DNA of 64,000 bases from Buxus sempervirens (taxonomy: Eukaryota > Streptophyta > Magnoliopsida > Buxales > Buxaceae). Within the stretch, counting starts at the first letter, position 1, and every line of letters begins with the position of its first letter. Below the pieces are notes generated by a model. It worked only from the letters and a program-made list of their open reading frames with translations, ran no database searches and was not told the origin of the DNA. A program made the position numbers and the translations under genes. This document shows, in pieces, positions 1 to 13,473 of the stretch. Location: NCBI GenBank assembly GCA_947561395.2, contig OX387186.1, positions 3,068,835-3,132,834 of the forward strand, given 5' to 3'.

Positions 1-406
1 AAACATGCAAAGTATCACGCAAACTCAAATAACATGTAATTGTCAGTTGTCTAACTGATTAACAATAAATTGAAGCAAGCTACTAAGATGAATATCTATA
101 CAAGATAAAACTCAAAGTACCACACAAACTCACACGTCTATGCTCATTTAATTGCTACATTTACTTTTTAACTCAAGTTTAATAATGAACCCATATCGGG
201 TTAACAATTAGGACCGAGGAGGAGGACAAAAGAAAACAATAGGAGCAGGTTCAAACAAATCCAAGCTGCAAAGCTATGGGGCAAGAAGCATTGCTTTAGT
301 GGCAGGGCAAGTTGAAGGAATCCGCTACCTGGAAAAAGTGAACAAGTGACTTAATAAAATGAAACGGCAAGAGCAAGTTAGAGTATTCACAACTTGAAGT
401 ATTCAA
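1..406. other. 3' flank of the FAR1-related gene; no gene seen
   Basis: AT-rich sequence downstream of the minus-strand FAR1-related gene. It probably includes that gene's 3' untranslated region. I see no open frame with recognisable protein similarity, no tRNA and no clear repeat structure here. Confidence 0.5.
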
Positions 407-3400
407 CTAATACCGTAGGTTGTCCCATTGTGTGCTTGCATTCGGTGGATTGCCATGCTGCATCACAAATGGCTGCAAAAACGATAATTTTGTTATTACA
501 ACAGGTTTGTAAATTATTGATTGTGAGTCAAGAAATTTGAATTATTACTTGCAGCATCTGAGTGAAGCCATAATTCCCTTGAATACCCTGGGCGAAAATC
601 CTATGATCAACAACACCACCTTGTGACATTTGGTTGGAAGCAAAATATGCCTGCATATTTTGTCAGTTGCCTTATAAGAAACACCAAGACTGGGGTTGTT
701 TGCAAAACAAAAATAATGGAGTAAAGTATACCTGCACTGCTGGCGTATGTGGAGTCATCGGTGCAATAGGCATCATAAATGCATCCCTCATATAAGGTGT
801 TAGTGGAGTGCAAGAATTCTGAGTAGATTGGCTACTAGAGGTAAATGCCCCACAAGTTGCTGCAACCTCTGTTTGGTTCATGGTTTCCTCTACTGACTCA
901 TTGACCGCTTGTTTTGCTTTCTTCCGTGTACGCTTGATAGATTGTTCCAACGCACCTTTTTGCCTACGAACACTTGAGCCAACCCGACCACCCCTTACCT
1001 TCTTTTTAATACCTTTTGCCCTTGAAAGGATCTCCCTATCGTCAAAGCCGGTAGCTGGAGAATCATTGTCCCTAACACTATTGTCCCCAACACTATCTAG
1101 AAGTGTGCACTCTGGCTGAGAATTTGATTGTGAAACATTCACCCTTCCAACTTCACTTTGACTTCCTTCTTTTCTTGATGCATCATCCATATCTCTAGCT
1201 TTGTTTTTTTCTTTTACTATTCTATTCGCCTCACATTCAATCTGTTTAACCAGATCACTCGCAAAAGCAGAGGACTCTTCATGTAGTGAGGCCTTCCTTG
1301 CAGCTTGAACAAAATTGCGACACAATTCTCTAAACCTCCTCCCAATTGCTGCTTTGGAGTCCTCCTCAGCAACATTCCTTTCTTCATATGCAACCAAACC
1401 ACTCTTTGCATCTTTAGTCCATCTTTTCAAGATATATTGATCAGGAATCTTCTTTATCCTATTAGCACGAAGAATATAAAATGCATGACTGCACAATATG
1501 CCACTGAATTCAAATTTCTTACAGCTACAATTGACTGAAGTAGTTTCGCGATCGAATGTAACCGTATGTTGACGAACTCTCCTTTCGGCATCATTAGTGA
1601 CTTTATACTCAACCAATCCGCCAAATTCCCCACAAACATACATCTCACAATTAAGGACACCATCAAGTATTTCTTTACGAACTAATTCAAGGATTGCTTC
1701 TGTGTAGACGTTTCGTGCACATTCCAACATTTGATTTCCCTCAATCGGCAACGCAGGAGTACTATTTATCATCTTACAATCAGCCTTCAGTTCCTCATAC
1801 CGCCTATCATCCAGTAATTCATCGAAGCGCCCCAAGAATCGCAATAAATCCTTTTGCCTCTGTAGATGACTTTTCAGTGAAGCATTCATGCTCTCGGACC
1901 TTTGTGTCGTACTCATGTTTGCACAAAACGTGTTTCTTCCGTATGCCAGAGACCATTTCTCCTTTTCCTCAAACTTTGCTTTCAACCATCTATTGGAAGC
2001 TAAATCATATTTGTTAATCATTGTGTCCCATGCTTCTATGAATTCCTCATCGTCTTCATACTCGTAAACACATCTACTAAAATCTTTTGCAAACGATTTA
2101 TCACTGTTAAACACATCGCTAAGATCAGTGGCGGAACCAGGACTCCAAATCTGGGGGCGCAAAAAAAATTTTCAATTACACTTCTCATGAAATATAGAAA
2201 TTTTAATGAGTTGGGGGTAGGTAAACCAAAAATTTTAGAGAGGTTCTCATGAAATATAAAAATTTCAATGAGTTGGTGGGGGTCAAACTAGAAATTTTAG
2301 ATAGAGTTCTCATAAAATATAAAAATTTCTATAGGTTGGGGGGGCAAACCAGAAATTTTAGGGGGGGCAAAACATAGATTTTATTTAAAAAATATATAAT
2401 TTTTTATTAAAAGTTAAAAATTAGGGGGGGGGGGGCAATTGCCCCCCCCCTACAATCAACGTGGTTCCGCCACTGGCTAAGATGCTTTGCAGCGTTTTGG
2501 AACATGTGCCAAACACAGAAGCGATGGAATGTATCCGGAAGCACCGAAGCTATTGCACTCGTCATAGCTTGGTCATGATCAGTGAGAATTGTCTTCGGCC
2601 TCTTACCAGACATTGCTTTTACAAAGCTTTCAAATAACCAACTGAATGTCTGAACGGTTTCATCATATAATAGGGCAGCGCCAAAGATCTTGGTTTGTCT
2701 GTGATGATTAACACCAACAAATAACCCGAATGGTCTACCGTACTTGTTTGTTCTATATGTGGTGTCAAAACAAACCACGTCACCAAAGTAAGTATAATCT
2801 GCCATCATCCCAGAGTCAGCCCAAAATATGTTACTAATAAGATCGTCTTCATCTAACTGAATGGCATAGAAGAAGGATGCATCTTCCGATTGTTTTCTTT
2901 GAAAGTATTCCAATAAGGCTCCTACATCTCCCTGTTGCATGGCTACCCTACGTTTGGACCGCAAATAATTCTGACAGTCTACCCGCATGAATCCTAGGCA
3001 TTCAACGCCACCTACTTCCCTTCTCATCATTTCGACAGTTCTCTTGGGCTGTATCCCTGTCGAATCTGCAAGATCAATTTCAGCTGCCTGGGCCTCTGTT
3101 ACTTTCCGATGCGATCGTAACATATGGACCATGCTTGGCAAAAGTAACTCATGATTATGCCCCTCCTCGAACTGTGTAATTATATATTTTCTACTCGCTT
3201 CCAATACAATTTTTATTCTTGCCTTACACCCAGTCCTTGTATCTGCACGATGTTTTACAACCGCCATATCCCTTTTATCTGTCCGACGATAACCTTCCTT
3301 TGAGCAACAAAAAACCCTATCCAGCAGGATGCCCGTTCATTGATGCTTGTGCTATAAGTCTTTTCTCGTTCCGAAACCAGTTCGTCTTGCATACTCATTA

Positions 3401-3561
3401 TAAAACTGATGTGCGTCGTCTTCTGAATCAAACACCATCCCAATCTTTGGTAAATATGCTGTCTGCATCGATTCTTGCAAACCATCAACATCCCCATCGA
3501 TGGTGTCTTCAATGCCATCAATTGATCTAGATGACAATTCCTCCGCACTATCCATTTCCAC
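407..3561 (-). pseudogene. FAR1-related sequence (FRS/FHY3-type transcription factor), broken
   Basis: FAR1/FHY3-family proteins are DNA-binding regulators domesticated from Mutator-like transposases. Three exons fit: 3561-732, 650-549 and 472-407, the last ending in TAG. Domains in order: FAR1 DNA-binding region (residues ~35-130, ending KHRADTRTGC), MULE transposase-like domain (FDTTYRTNKYGRPF, then TDHDQAM, then HRFCVWHM), and a SWIM zinc finger (CSCKKFEFSGILCSH). A long basic tail follows. Two in-frame stops lie in the DNA-binding domain (TAG at 3352-3354, TGA at 3337-3339); the same frame then continues (CCSKEGYRRTDKRD). A 350-bp hAT MITE sits in the transposase-like domain. Without the MITE and one target-site copy, exon 1 is 2472 nt (824 codons) and the model has about 879 codons, a usual family length. 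A rescue by splicing is possible but not shown. Confidence 0.85.
2126..2475. mobile_element. Non-autonomous hAT element (MITE), copy 1, inside the FAR1-related exon
   Basis: The ends form terminal inverted repeats: CAGTGGCGGAACCA on the left and its reverse complement at 2462-2475. The 8-bp target-site duplication GCTAAGAT lies at 2118-2125 and 2476-2483. An 8-bp duplication and a CAGTGGCGGA-type end are usual for plant hAT elements. The 350-bp interior has no coding capacity and is made of repeated 'ATATAAAAATTTC...GAGTTGG' segments plus G- or C-rich runs. Copy 2, in the opposite orientation, is at 45316-45701. Confidence 0.9.
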
Positions 3562-5593
3562 TGTGTTTTCTGTTTACATATAAAACCCTCATTATTGTAT
3601 AAGAAAATAACCAGACTTAAAATGAAAGATCATAAGAGGCCAAGTTTGTTTCATCCTTCTTAAAACCAACAAATACAATGGATAAACAACATTCACGAAA
3701 TAATTAACATCCAAGATGATCAAGGCCATGGTACATTCAAATTGAACCCAAAAAAAAAACAATTAAATAAAATAAAGGTTTATTTAAAACGAAAAGAAAA
3801 TAAGCATTACTCAGACACAAGCACATGATCAAGCCACTAGTAAAGAATAATAATAACAAATGGACAATTACTAAAATTGAGAAACTAACTTAACTAAATA
3901 TATAAGCCTAAGGGGGTGTTTGGTGGGCAATATAGTAATATTAATAATTCATATTATATTGATTTACATATTATAATATAATAAACATATTATAAACATT
4001 ATAATATATAATAAACATATTATAATATAATAAACATATTATATTGATTTATTGCCATAAATAATATTATATTTATAATAATTTAATTATCTTAATATAA
4101 TATTATAATATATATACTATTTTACAATTTCATATTCTAATAAATTTCTTATACTAATATAATAAACATAAATTATATTATTATAATCTGATTTATATTA
4201 TAATATAATATAATATTATAGAAATGTGCAATTATTATAATTGTTACGTATATTATATAATATTATAATAGTATTATATAATGTTACAATAATATTATTA
4301 TAATACACATAATATAACATTATTATATAATATTATTAATATATAAATTTGAATATTTAAGTAAAAAGATACATATTATATAATAATATATACAACTTTA
4401 AGTAAGACATTTATTTTTCTATATATATTATATTATATTATTTTTTATGCAATTTTTTATACAAAAACTTCAAATTTAATCTCAATAATCAATGTCAATC
4501 AAACATGATTTTTAGATTCTAGTTTACAAATCTGACTTCATAATCTTGCTTATCTAAATAGGATTTTTAGATTCTTAAATCTTGAAAATATAATTTGGAA
4601 TATAGAATCTAGGTTTACTAACAAAAAAAACGAAGAAACACAATGTCACTTGAAGATTACTTGATAGTGAAAAAGCAAATAATCCATTCCATGCATTTTC
4701 AAAAATATTTAAACGTTCACTGTTCGCGCAACTCGATTCCGAAGCAACTCCTTCAAGCCGTTAGCTCCCAAAATTCGGGCAGTTCCTCAAGATGTCAGGT
4801 ATGAACTCCTTCAGACAATTTAATCAACCTGAACGCAATGTACAATGTTGCACAATTAAATTTAGATGAATTTCCAGGTCGATGGAAACCAAATGGGGAA
4901 GAAGAAGCACCTGAATCTACAGTCTCACACAATCAATCAACTTGAACTCAATCGGTGGGTGGGGCAAATCAATCATTCTCTTCTCCAACAAACGTGAGGG
5001 GAAATCAATAAATTTCAATCGTCTGTGCGCAACAGGAATCGGAGAAGACAAAGGAGGGAGTTTTGAAAACTTCGTTCGTTTCGTGTTTCGCGGGCGCAAT
5101 AGGAAGGAGAAAATCCATTCGGCCGAACCACGGTCGAATGGTTCTTATTAACCATTTGGCCGAAAAGGAAAAGTAACGGGTTTTGGCCGAAAACGGCAAC
5201 TAACCGGGCTATCGTCATTGTTAATTTGCGTTTTCGTTTTCGTTTTAAAGGGGGACACGCGTCGTGTTGAGGTCGTTCGAACGACCGTTGAAAAGAGAGG
5301 ATGCGGGTTGGGAAAAAAAAGGGTTAAAAAGATTCTGAAGGATAGCTTCGACATGGACTAGACGCTAAAATGTAAACAAAACCAAATTTCAATGAGAACA
5401 TGACGACAAATATTTTTCAATGAAAATTGCAATCCAAATGAAAAGAAAAAAAATAAAAAAAAAAGTTAAAAAAGACTCTGAAGGATAGCTTCGACTTAAT
5501 ACGTCTTCTGCATCATCATCTTCCCCGTTCAGACCATCTCGGCAGGCTTAAGATTTATAATGGATTTACGCAGAAAAAGGAATTAAAGAAACA
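3562..5593. other. Intergenic: AT-rich block and upstream regions of two divergent genes
   Basis: From about 3910 to 4480 the sequence is almost only A and T, with many 'TATAATATAATA' runs. It is preceded by GGGGGTGTTTGGTGGGC at ~3911, which resembles the start of Tourist/Harbinger-type or other MITEs; I could not fix its far end. 4700-5300 is more GC-rich and is the probable promoter and 5' leader area of the minus-strand FAR1-related gene. From about 5312 the sequence matches the upstream region of CRK-A2 and belongs to the duplicated CRK-A block. Confidence 0.5.
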
Positions 5594-7050
5594 GTGATGA
5601 TGATGCCTTCTCTCATTGTCTCAGCCGCAACCCTTGTGTCACTCCTATTAATATCTTTCCATAGCTTTGGCGGTTATGCAGCTGTACCTCTGAAGATAGT
5701 TTGTCCAGACACAAATAATAATACTTACACTCCAAACAGCAAGTATGCATCCAACCTCAAGCTCGTCCTCTCTTATCTATCCTCCAACGCAACACTTGAC
5801 AGCGGGTTCTACAATTCCACGGCAGGTGAGGACAGAGACAGAGTTTATGGGTCGTTTCTCTGTCGAGGCGATGTGACCAGCAACGTTTGCCGAGACTGCG
5901 TCGAAACGGCAATCCAAGAGACGCTTCAAGGATGCCCAAACCGAAAAGACGCAGTTTCTTGGTACGACGAGTGTCGGCTGCGTTATTCGAGCCGATGTTT
6001 CTTCTCAATCGTCGACGAAAAGCCCCAGTATTGGATGGACAATATGGGTCAGGTGTCGACAGAAGATAGCGATGGGTTTCCTCGGATTTTACAAGATGCT
6101 GTCGACAGGCTAGTGAACCGTGCTGCCTTCGATGTTTCTTCCCGTATGTTTGCGACCGGCGAAACGAAATTTCTGGATCGCGGAACCATTTACAGTCTTG
6201 TGCAGTGCTCCCCAGATTTATCGGGAAGGGACTGCAACGGATGTCTTCGGTACGTCTTTGCTCAGCTCACTGCGTGCTGTCGCAGAAACATCGGAGCACA
6301 GATTCATGTACCCAGTTGTAGTATGAGATACGAGGTTTATCCTTTTTACCGGATCGAACCTGCAGGCCCCGTTCCTTCACCCCCTTTAGTTCCTTCCCGT
6401 AAGCCAAGTACGTCTTCATTAATTGGGATAAATCTTCTGATTTTGAGAGTTAAATTGGTATTTATTTGGGGGGTTTTTTTTCGTTTTGTTGATGCAGAGA
6501 AGAAGAAGCTGAACTCCTTGAGAACCATAATTGCTATTGTTCTTTCAATTCTGATAACAGTGGTACTCCTTGGTGTCCTCTGCGCTCTGTCACGTAAGAA
6601 AGCAAAAAAGCTGAGCGTCAAGGATAAAGGTAACTTTCAGATTCAAAATTATTTTTAATGCAAATAATTGTTTGATCCTCAACCAACACCGTTTTGCTTA
6701 TTGAGCATAGTTAACGAGGGAACTCAAGATCTGGAGTCCCGGAAATGTGATTTGGACACGATCAGAAGGGCCACGGACAACTTTTCTAGGGAGAACGAGA
6801 TTGGTGATGGTGGATTTGGTCGTGTATACAAGGTATTAATATCTATCTAATGAGCTAGATTTAATTCGTTCAACTCGTTCGAGTTCACGAAGTTGCTCAT
6901 GAAACCATTTCAGGGAATTCTTTCCGATGGCCAACAAATCGCCGTCAAGAGGCTATCTAAAAATTCTGGGCAAGGCACCGAAGAGTTTAAGAACGAGGCT
7001 GCCATAGTGGCCAAGCTTGAGCACAGAAATCTTGTCAGGCTACCTGGATA

Positions 7051-7700
7051 TGTTGTGGTGAAGTCCCACCACTTGTGAATGATTTACCTAATACTTTGAA
7101 GTTCAAACAACCCAACAAAGTAATGGTAATACACCAAACACACAAACAAAGTGTAAACTAGCCACTAAGTGTGTAAGAAAATGAAATAGAAGCACAACCA
7201 CAAACAAGAGACGAGATTTAACGTGGTTCGGAACTAAGGCCTACGTCCACGGGCAATTCGGCAAGATGGAACTCCACTATCAATGCAAAAGATTACAACA
7301 AGAGAGGATTTAGAAGATTTACCTCTCTACAAGCTTGACACATAAAACATTCACCCAATCCCACAATATGCAACCTTCCACATTATGTTTGTAACCCCAA
7401 ACAATTATGAAAGAACCCCCAAATAACTTGGAACAAACCTTGCAAGAGATGGAATGGTGAAAACCCTTGTAGAGAAAACCCTTGTCTCTTCTCTTTCTCT
7501 CTCCTCTTCTTCTCACTCTCTCTCTTAATAGAACCCCATCTAGTGTCTTATAACCCACATGAGAGAGCCCCTCTCATGTACCACACTAATGGTATATAAA
7601 CTTTATTGCTACCATTTACATGAATACCCTCATATAAAGTAACAAGTCCCAAGAGAACAAAAAGACATAAGGAGAAGTGATTTTATATCACCTCTCAACA
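7051..7700 (-). repeat. Copia LTR (3' LTR in element orientation)
   Basis: 650 bp, starts TGTTGTGGTGAAG and ends CTCTCAACA as written on plus. It is almost identical to 11821-12470. The adjoining internal sequence contains the purine-rich tract on the minus strand. Confidence 0.95.
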
Positions 7701-10700
7701 ATCTCCACCTTGATAGAAAATCACCTTGCCATTGCCAAATCCACCAACTCACCTTGGCATGATACTTAGAGAAGTTAAGCTCCACTCCAACTTCTCTAGG
7801 GTCACTATTTTAGTCAACATGTCGGCTAAGTTCTCCTTGGTTCCAACCTTTAAGACTTGAATCTTCCCATCTTCAATAACTTCCCGCACATAGTGATATT
7901 GGACACTAATGTGTTTAGTTCTTCTATGATACACCGGATTCTTAGCCAAACAAATAGCACTCATGTTGTCGCAAAACAACTCCATGGATTTTGGACTTAA
8001 ACCAATCTCACCCATAAGACCTTGAAGCCACACCGCTTCTTTGCAAGCCTCCGTTAATGCCATGTATTCGGCTTCGGTACTAGACAATGCCACCGTTGCT
8101 TGTAACTTTGACATCCAATTAATCGGACCATTTCCCAAGCAAAATACATACCCGGTAGTAGACCTTCCTTTGTCAATGTCATTAGCATAGCTTGCATCAA
8201 CATGTCCATGCATTTGTCTTGAATCCTTACCATATGTGATGGCATAGTTACTGGTGCCTCTCAAGTAACGAAGCACCCACTTAGCGGCTTCCCAATGTGC
8301 CTTACCCGGATTAGCCATGAACCGACTCAAAACTCCAACCGCATAGGAAATATCCGGCCTTGTACATACCATAGCAAACATTAAGCTCCCTACAAGACTA
8401 GCATAAGGAACTTGGCTAATTTTCTTCTTTTCTTCTTCAGTCTTTGGACATTGTTCCAAAGATAACTTGAAATAAGGTGCTAGTGATGTCTTCACAGGCT
8501 TAGACTTGTCCATGCTAAACCTTCCAAGAACCTTCTCAATGAACCGTTCTTGTGAGAGTGACAAAGTCCCGTTCTTTCTATCCCTTGTAATTTCTATCCC
8601 AAGGATATGTGTAGCCGGTCCGAGATCTTTCATCTCAAATGCCTCACTCAATTGTGCCTTTAGCTCTTGAATCTTAGACTTATCTTTACCCACAAGCAAC
8701 ATATCATCAACATACAAGACCAACATCAAGTAAGTGCCATCTTCAAGTACCTTCATATAAACACAATGATCATATTGACTTCTTTCATAACCAAGGCCCA
8801 ACATGAAGGAGTCAAACTTCTTGTACCATTGTCTTGAAGCTTGCTTCAACCCATATAAAGACTTATTAAGTTTACACACCAATTCTTCCTTGCCTTCTTC
8901 AATGAACCCTTGAGGTTGCTTCATGTAAACCTCCTCCTCAAGGTCACCATGCAAAAATGCGGTTTTCACATCCATTTGTTCAAGCTCTAAATTAAACATA
9001 GCAACTAAAGCAAGAACCAAACGAATAGAAACAAGTTTAAGAACCGGTGCAAAGACTTCAAAAAAGTCAATACCTTCCTTTTGAGAAAATCCTTTTGCAA
9101 CTAACCTTGCACGGTACTTTGTAATCTTTCCATCCTTGCCTTTCTTGAATTTATAGACCCATTTGCACCCAACCGCTTTTCGCCCCTATGATAGTTCCAC
9201 CAACTCCCAAGTTTTGTTCTTGTGAAGTGCATTCATCTCTTCACCCATAGCTTGCTTCCAACTTGTAGAGTCACTACCATTAATGGCCTCTTCAAATGTG
9301 CATGGTTCACCATCTTCAGTGATTAAAGCCCTCATGGTAATAGGATCAACACAATCTTGAAGTCTTGATGGTAAATGCCTTTCACGTCTTGGACGTTCTT
9401 GAGATAGTGGTGGTTGTAGTTGTTCATGTTGCCCATTATCTTCTTGAGCTTCAACATCTCCATCAACCACTTCTTCATTAGGAGTTACATTTTCCGGAAT
9501 AAAACCACCCGGAATAACTTCAAATTGCTCCACCTCATTTTGACCTTCTTCCTTGGTAGGCTCCAAAGTCTTGTTTAGCATTCTCGATTCATCAAAGTGA
9601 ACATCACGGCTATGAATTATTTTACGAGAAACCGGATCCCATAAACGGTATCCTTTAACATTCTTTCCATAACCAACAAAGAAGCACTTTCTAGACTTTG
9701 GATCTAATTTATCCCTTTGACAACTAGGAATCAATGTATATGCATCACATCCAAATATTTTCAAATCGGAATAATCACTAGGAGTTCCATGCCATACCTC
9801 TTGAGGTGTTTTCTCTCCCAATGCCGCCGAAGGTGATCTATTCACAAGGTAGCAAGCCGTGTTGATAGCTTGCGCCCAAAACTCCTTATCAAGACCCGCA
9901 TTGCTTAACATACACCTTGCACGTTCCACCAAAGTTCTATTCATATGCTCCGCCACCCCATTTTGTTGAGGGGTTCTAACAACGGTATTATGCATGACAA
10001 TTCCTTCATCTTTGCAAAAATTGAGGAAAGTATTGTTCAAAAATTCTAAACCATTGTCGGTTCTAATCACCTTGATGCTTCTTCCACTTTGTTTCTCCAC
10101 CTCGGCTTTGAAATGCTTGAATGCAATGAAAGCTTCATCCTTTGTCTTCAAGAATGTCACCCATACCCTCCTTGAATAATCATCAATGAAAGATATGAAA
10201 TAAGATGCACCACCATGTGATTTAGTGCGAGATGGACCCCACAAATCCGAGTGAACATAATCAAGTATGTCTTTGCTAGTATGACTCCCGGCCTTGAAGC
10301 TTCTCCTATGATGCTTGCCATAGACACAATGCTCACAAAATTCTTTATCACCAAAGCACATCTTAGGAATAAGTTCCTTTTTCATCAAAATGTCCATACC
10401 TTTTTCACTCATGTGACCCAACCTTCTATGCCAAAGCCGAACCGGATATTCATCATGGTCAACCGCCACTTGTGCACCATCTACAATTGTGCTTCCAAGC
10501 AATTTATACAAGTTTCCAACCCGAATGCCTTTCATAACAATCAAAGCACCCTTAGAAACTTTAATCACTCCACCTTGTCCGGTGTACTTGTAGCCACAAG
10601 AATCAAGTTCTGATAGTGAAATCAAGCTTTTCTTCAAATCCGGTACATGTCTTACATTTTCAAGTGTTCTAACATTGCCATCAAACATCTTGAGTTGTAC

Positions 10701-11820
10701 CACACCAATACCCACAATATGACTAGTTGAGTTGTTCCCCATCAAGACATATCCACCATCACATGGTTCATATGAGCTAAACCATGACCGATGTGGACAC
10801 ATATGATGAGTAGCGGCGGTATCAAGAACCCAATTTTGATTATAAATATGACTACTACTAGCCATAAATACCTCATCTTCAATGGACCCGGATATTGATT
10901 CTTCCACTTGATTGGCTTCACTTTTGGTCTCGCCTTCATTCTTCTCTTTTTCATATTCTTTACTTGAGTTGGAACCCTTGCCTTTTCTAAAGTAGCAATC
11001 TTTCTTCAAATGCCCTTTCTTACCGCAATTCCAACAAGTACCTTTTTCAAACCGGCCTCTTGACTTTGAACGGTGACTAGATTTCCTCCTTGAAATGCTT
11101 CTAAATGATCCACCACGCTCATTAGGACGTCCTCTTATAGTAAGAGCCTCCATTTCTACCTCCAATGATGCATGCCTTCTAGATTCATTGGCAAACAAGG
11201 CACTAGTCACATCATCAAAAGTGAGTTTATCATCCATGTAACAACTTAGAGTTGTAACCAAGTTGTCATAACTATCCGGCAAAGTACATAACATGGTCAC
11301 CGCTTTATCTCGATCCTTCATAGGTTCATCAATGCTTTCAAGTTGACTAACAATATCATTAAAAGTGCTCAAGTACTCGGAGATCTTGGTGCCTTCGTTC
11401 ATCTTCAAAGAATATAACTTCTTCTTTAGAAGAATTATGTTGAGTAGAGATTTGGTTTGATACAAGCTCTCAAGCTTTGCCCACAACTCGGATGCCGTCT
11501 TCTCACCTTTTATATTAAAGATCACATTATCCGCCAAACACAAGCGAATAGTAGAGACCGCCTTCATATCCATTTTTAACCAATCCTCTTTGCTCATAGT
11601 GGATGGCTTTTCACTTATACCAAGTAAAGCTTCCTCTTGCCCATTTTGCACCAAGACATCATACATCTTAATCTTCCATAGCTCAAAGTTATTTCTTCCA
11701 TTAAACTTCTCCACCTCAAATCGGTTGCTTCCCATTTTACTACACTTTTACTCACTTAGGCAATTCCACAAACACCTTGTTCACACTTTCTTCACATAAC
11801 CCGGAAGCTCCGATACCACT

Positions 11821-12470
11821 TGTTGTGGTGAAGTCCCACCACTTGTGAATGATTTACCTAATACTTTGAAGTTCAAACAACCCAACAAAGTAATGGTAAT
11901 ACACCAAACACACAAACAAAGTGTAAACTAGCCACTAAGTGTGTAAGAAAATGAAATAGAAGCACAACCACAAACAAGAGACGAGATTTAACGTGGTTCG
12001 GCACTAAGGCCTACGTCCACGGGCAATCCGGCAAGATGGAACTCCACTATCAATGCAAAAGATTACAACAAGAGAGGATTTAGAAGACTTACCTCTCTAC
12101 AAGCTTGACACATAAAACATTCACCCAATCCCACAATATGCAACCTTCCACAATATGTTTGTAACCCCAAACAATTATGAAAGAACCCCCAAATAACTTG
12201 GAACAAACCTTGCAAGAGATGGAATGGTGAAAACCCTTGTAGAGAAAACCCTTGTCTCTTCTCTTTCTCTCTCCTCTTCTTCTCACTCTCTCTCTTAATA
12301 GAACCCCATCTAGTGTCTTATAACCCACATGAGAGAGCCCCTCTCATGTACCACACTAATGGTATATAAACTTTATTGCTACCATTTACATGAATACCCT
12401 CATATAAAGTAACAAGTCCCAAGAGAACAAAAAGACATAAGGAGAAGTGATTTTATATCACCTCTCAACA
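11821..12470 (-). repeat. Copia LTR (5' LTR in element orientation)
   Basis: 650 bp with the same termini as 7051-7700. The tRNA-Met-type primer-binding site lies immediately to its left on plus (about 11803-11820). Confidence 0.95.
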
Positions 12471-12642
12471 GGATACTGCTGGGAAGGAAAAGAAAAGATA
12501 CTTATTTATGAGTTCGTCCCAAACAAAAGCCTGGACTACTTCTTGTTTGGTTTGTATCTGTTTAACACCCTACTTTGAATTGCTTTTCCATGAACTACAA
12601 CTTAGAACTGCATTCCGGTCCTGAATTGGGTCATCATTTTGA

Positions 12643-12963
<321 letters not shown>

Positions 12964-13473
12964 TAATTCATGGGATGGTCTCGCAGTGGCTACATGGCTC
13001 CGGAGTATGCAATGCAGGGGAAATTCTCTGCCAAATCAGATGTATATAGCTATGGTGTGTTAATTCTTGAGATTATAAGTGGTAAGAGGAGCAACTCTCT
13101 CTCTCAATCTGACTGCAGCGAGGACCTCTTGAGCTATGTAAGTTGAATTCAGAGAATTACAATGAGCCCAAGATGATCTACTTATGTAAATTCAAGAACT
13201 AGATTAAAAGTTGATGGATTGTTGCAGGCTTGGAGACATTGGAAGAAAAGAACAGCATTGGAGTTGCTAGATCCCAACTTAGGCAACTGTTATTCAGCAA
13301 GTGAAGCCATGAGATGCATTCACATTGGGTTATTATGCATTCAAGAAAATGCAAAGCACCGATCTTCCATGGCATCGGTAGTTCTCATGCTCGACAGTCA
13401 CACTGTTACCCTTCCATCTCTTTCGCGGCCACTTAGAGTGGAATCAGGACAAGCGCACCAGGATTGTGAATGA

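Larger units (their letters stand above)
7051..12470 (-). mobile_element. Ty1/copia LTR retrotransposon (Tnt1/Tork-like), nearly complete
   Basis: A 5.4-kb element in antisense orientation inside CRK-A1 exon 4. Two 650-bp LTRs (TG...CA) differ at about four sites by eye, and GGATA is duplicated at 7046-7050 and 12471-12475. On the minus strand a primer-binding site (TGGTATCGGAGCT, initiator tRNA-Met type) follows the LTR at 11821-12470, and a purine-rich tract precedes the LTR at 7051-7700. The coding span is about 7749-11735. It holds gag, a CCHC zinc knuckle (CWNCGKKGHLKKDC), protease (DTAATHHM), integrase, reverse transcriptase (YVDDMLL) and RNase H. The element looks almost whole but carries about one or two coding breaks. 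At 1.3e-8 substitutions per site per year the LTR divergence suggests a few hundred thousand years. Confidence 0.95.

Noticed and set aside
672-3561. FAR1-related gene as the transposase source for the Pack-MULE
   Set aside because: It has the FAR1 DNA-binding domain and SWIM finger of the domesticated family, lacks the MULE termini and is itself broken. No link to the element at 59835-63988 can be shown.
7319-7558. 79-codon open frame found twice (also 12089-12328)
   Set aside because: It lies within the two copia LTRs; an LTR sequence, not a gene.
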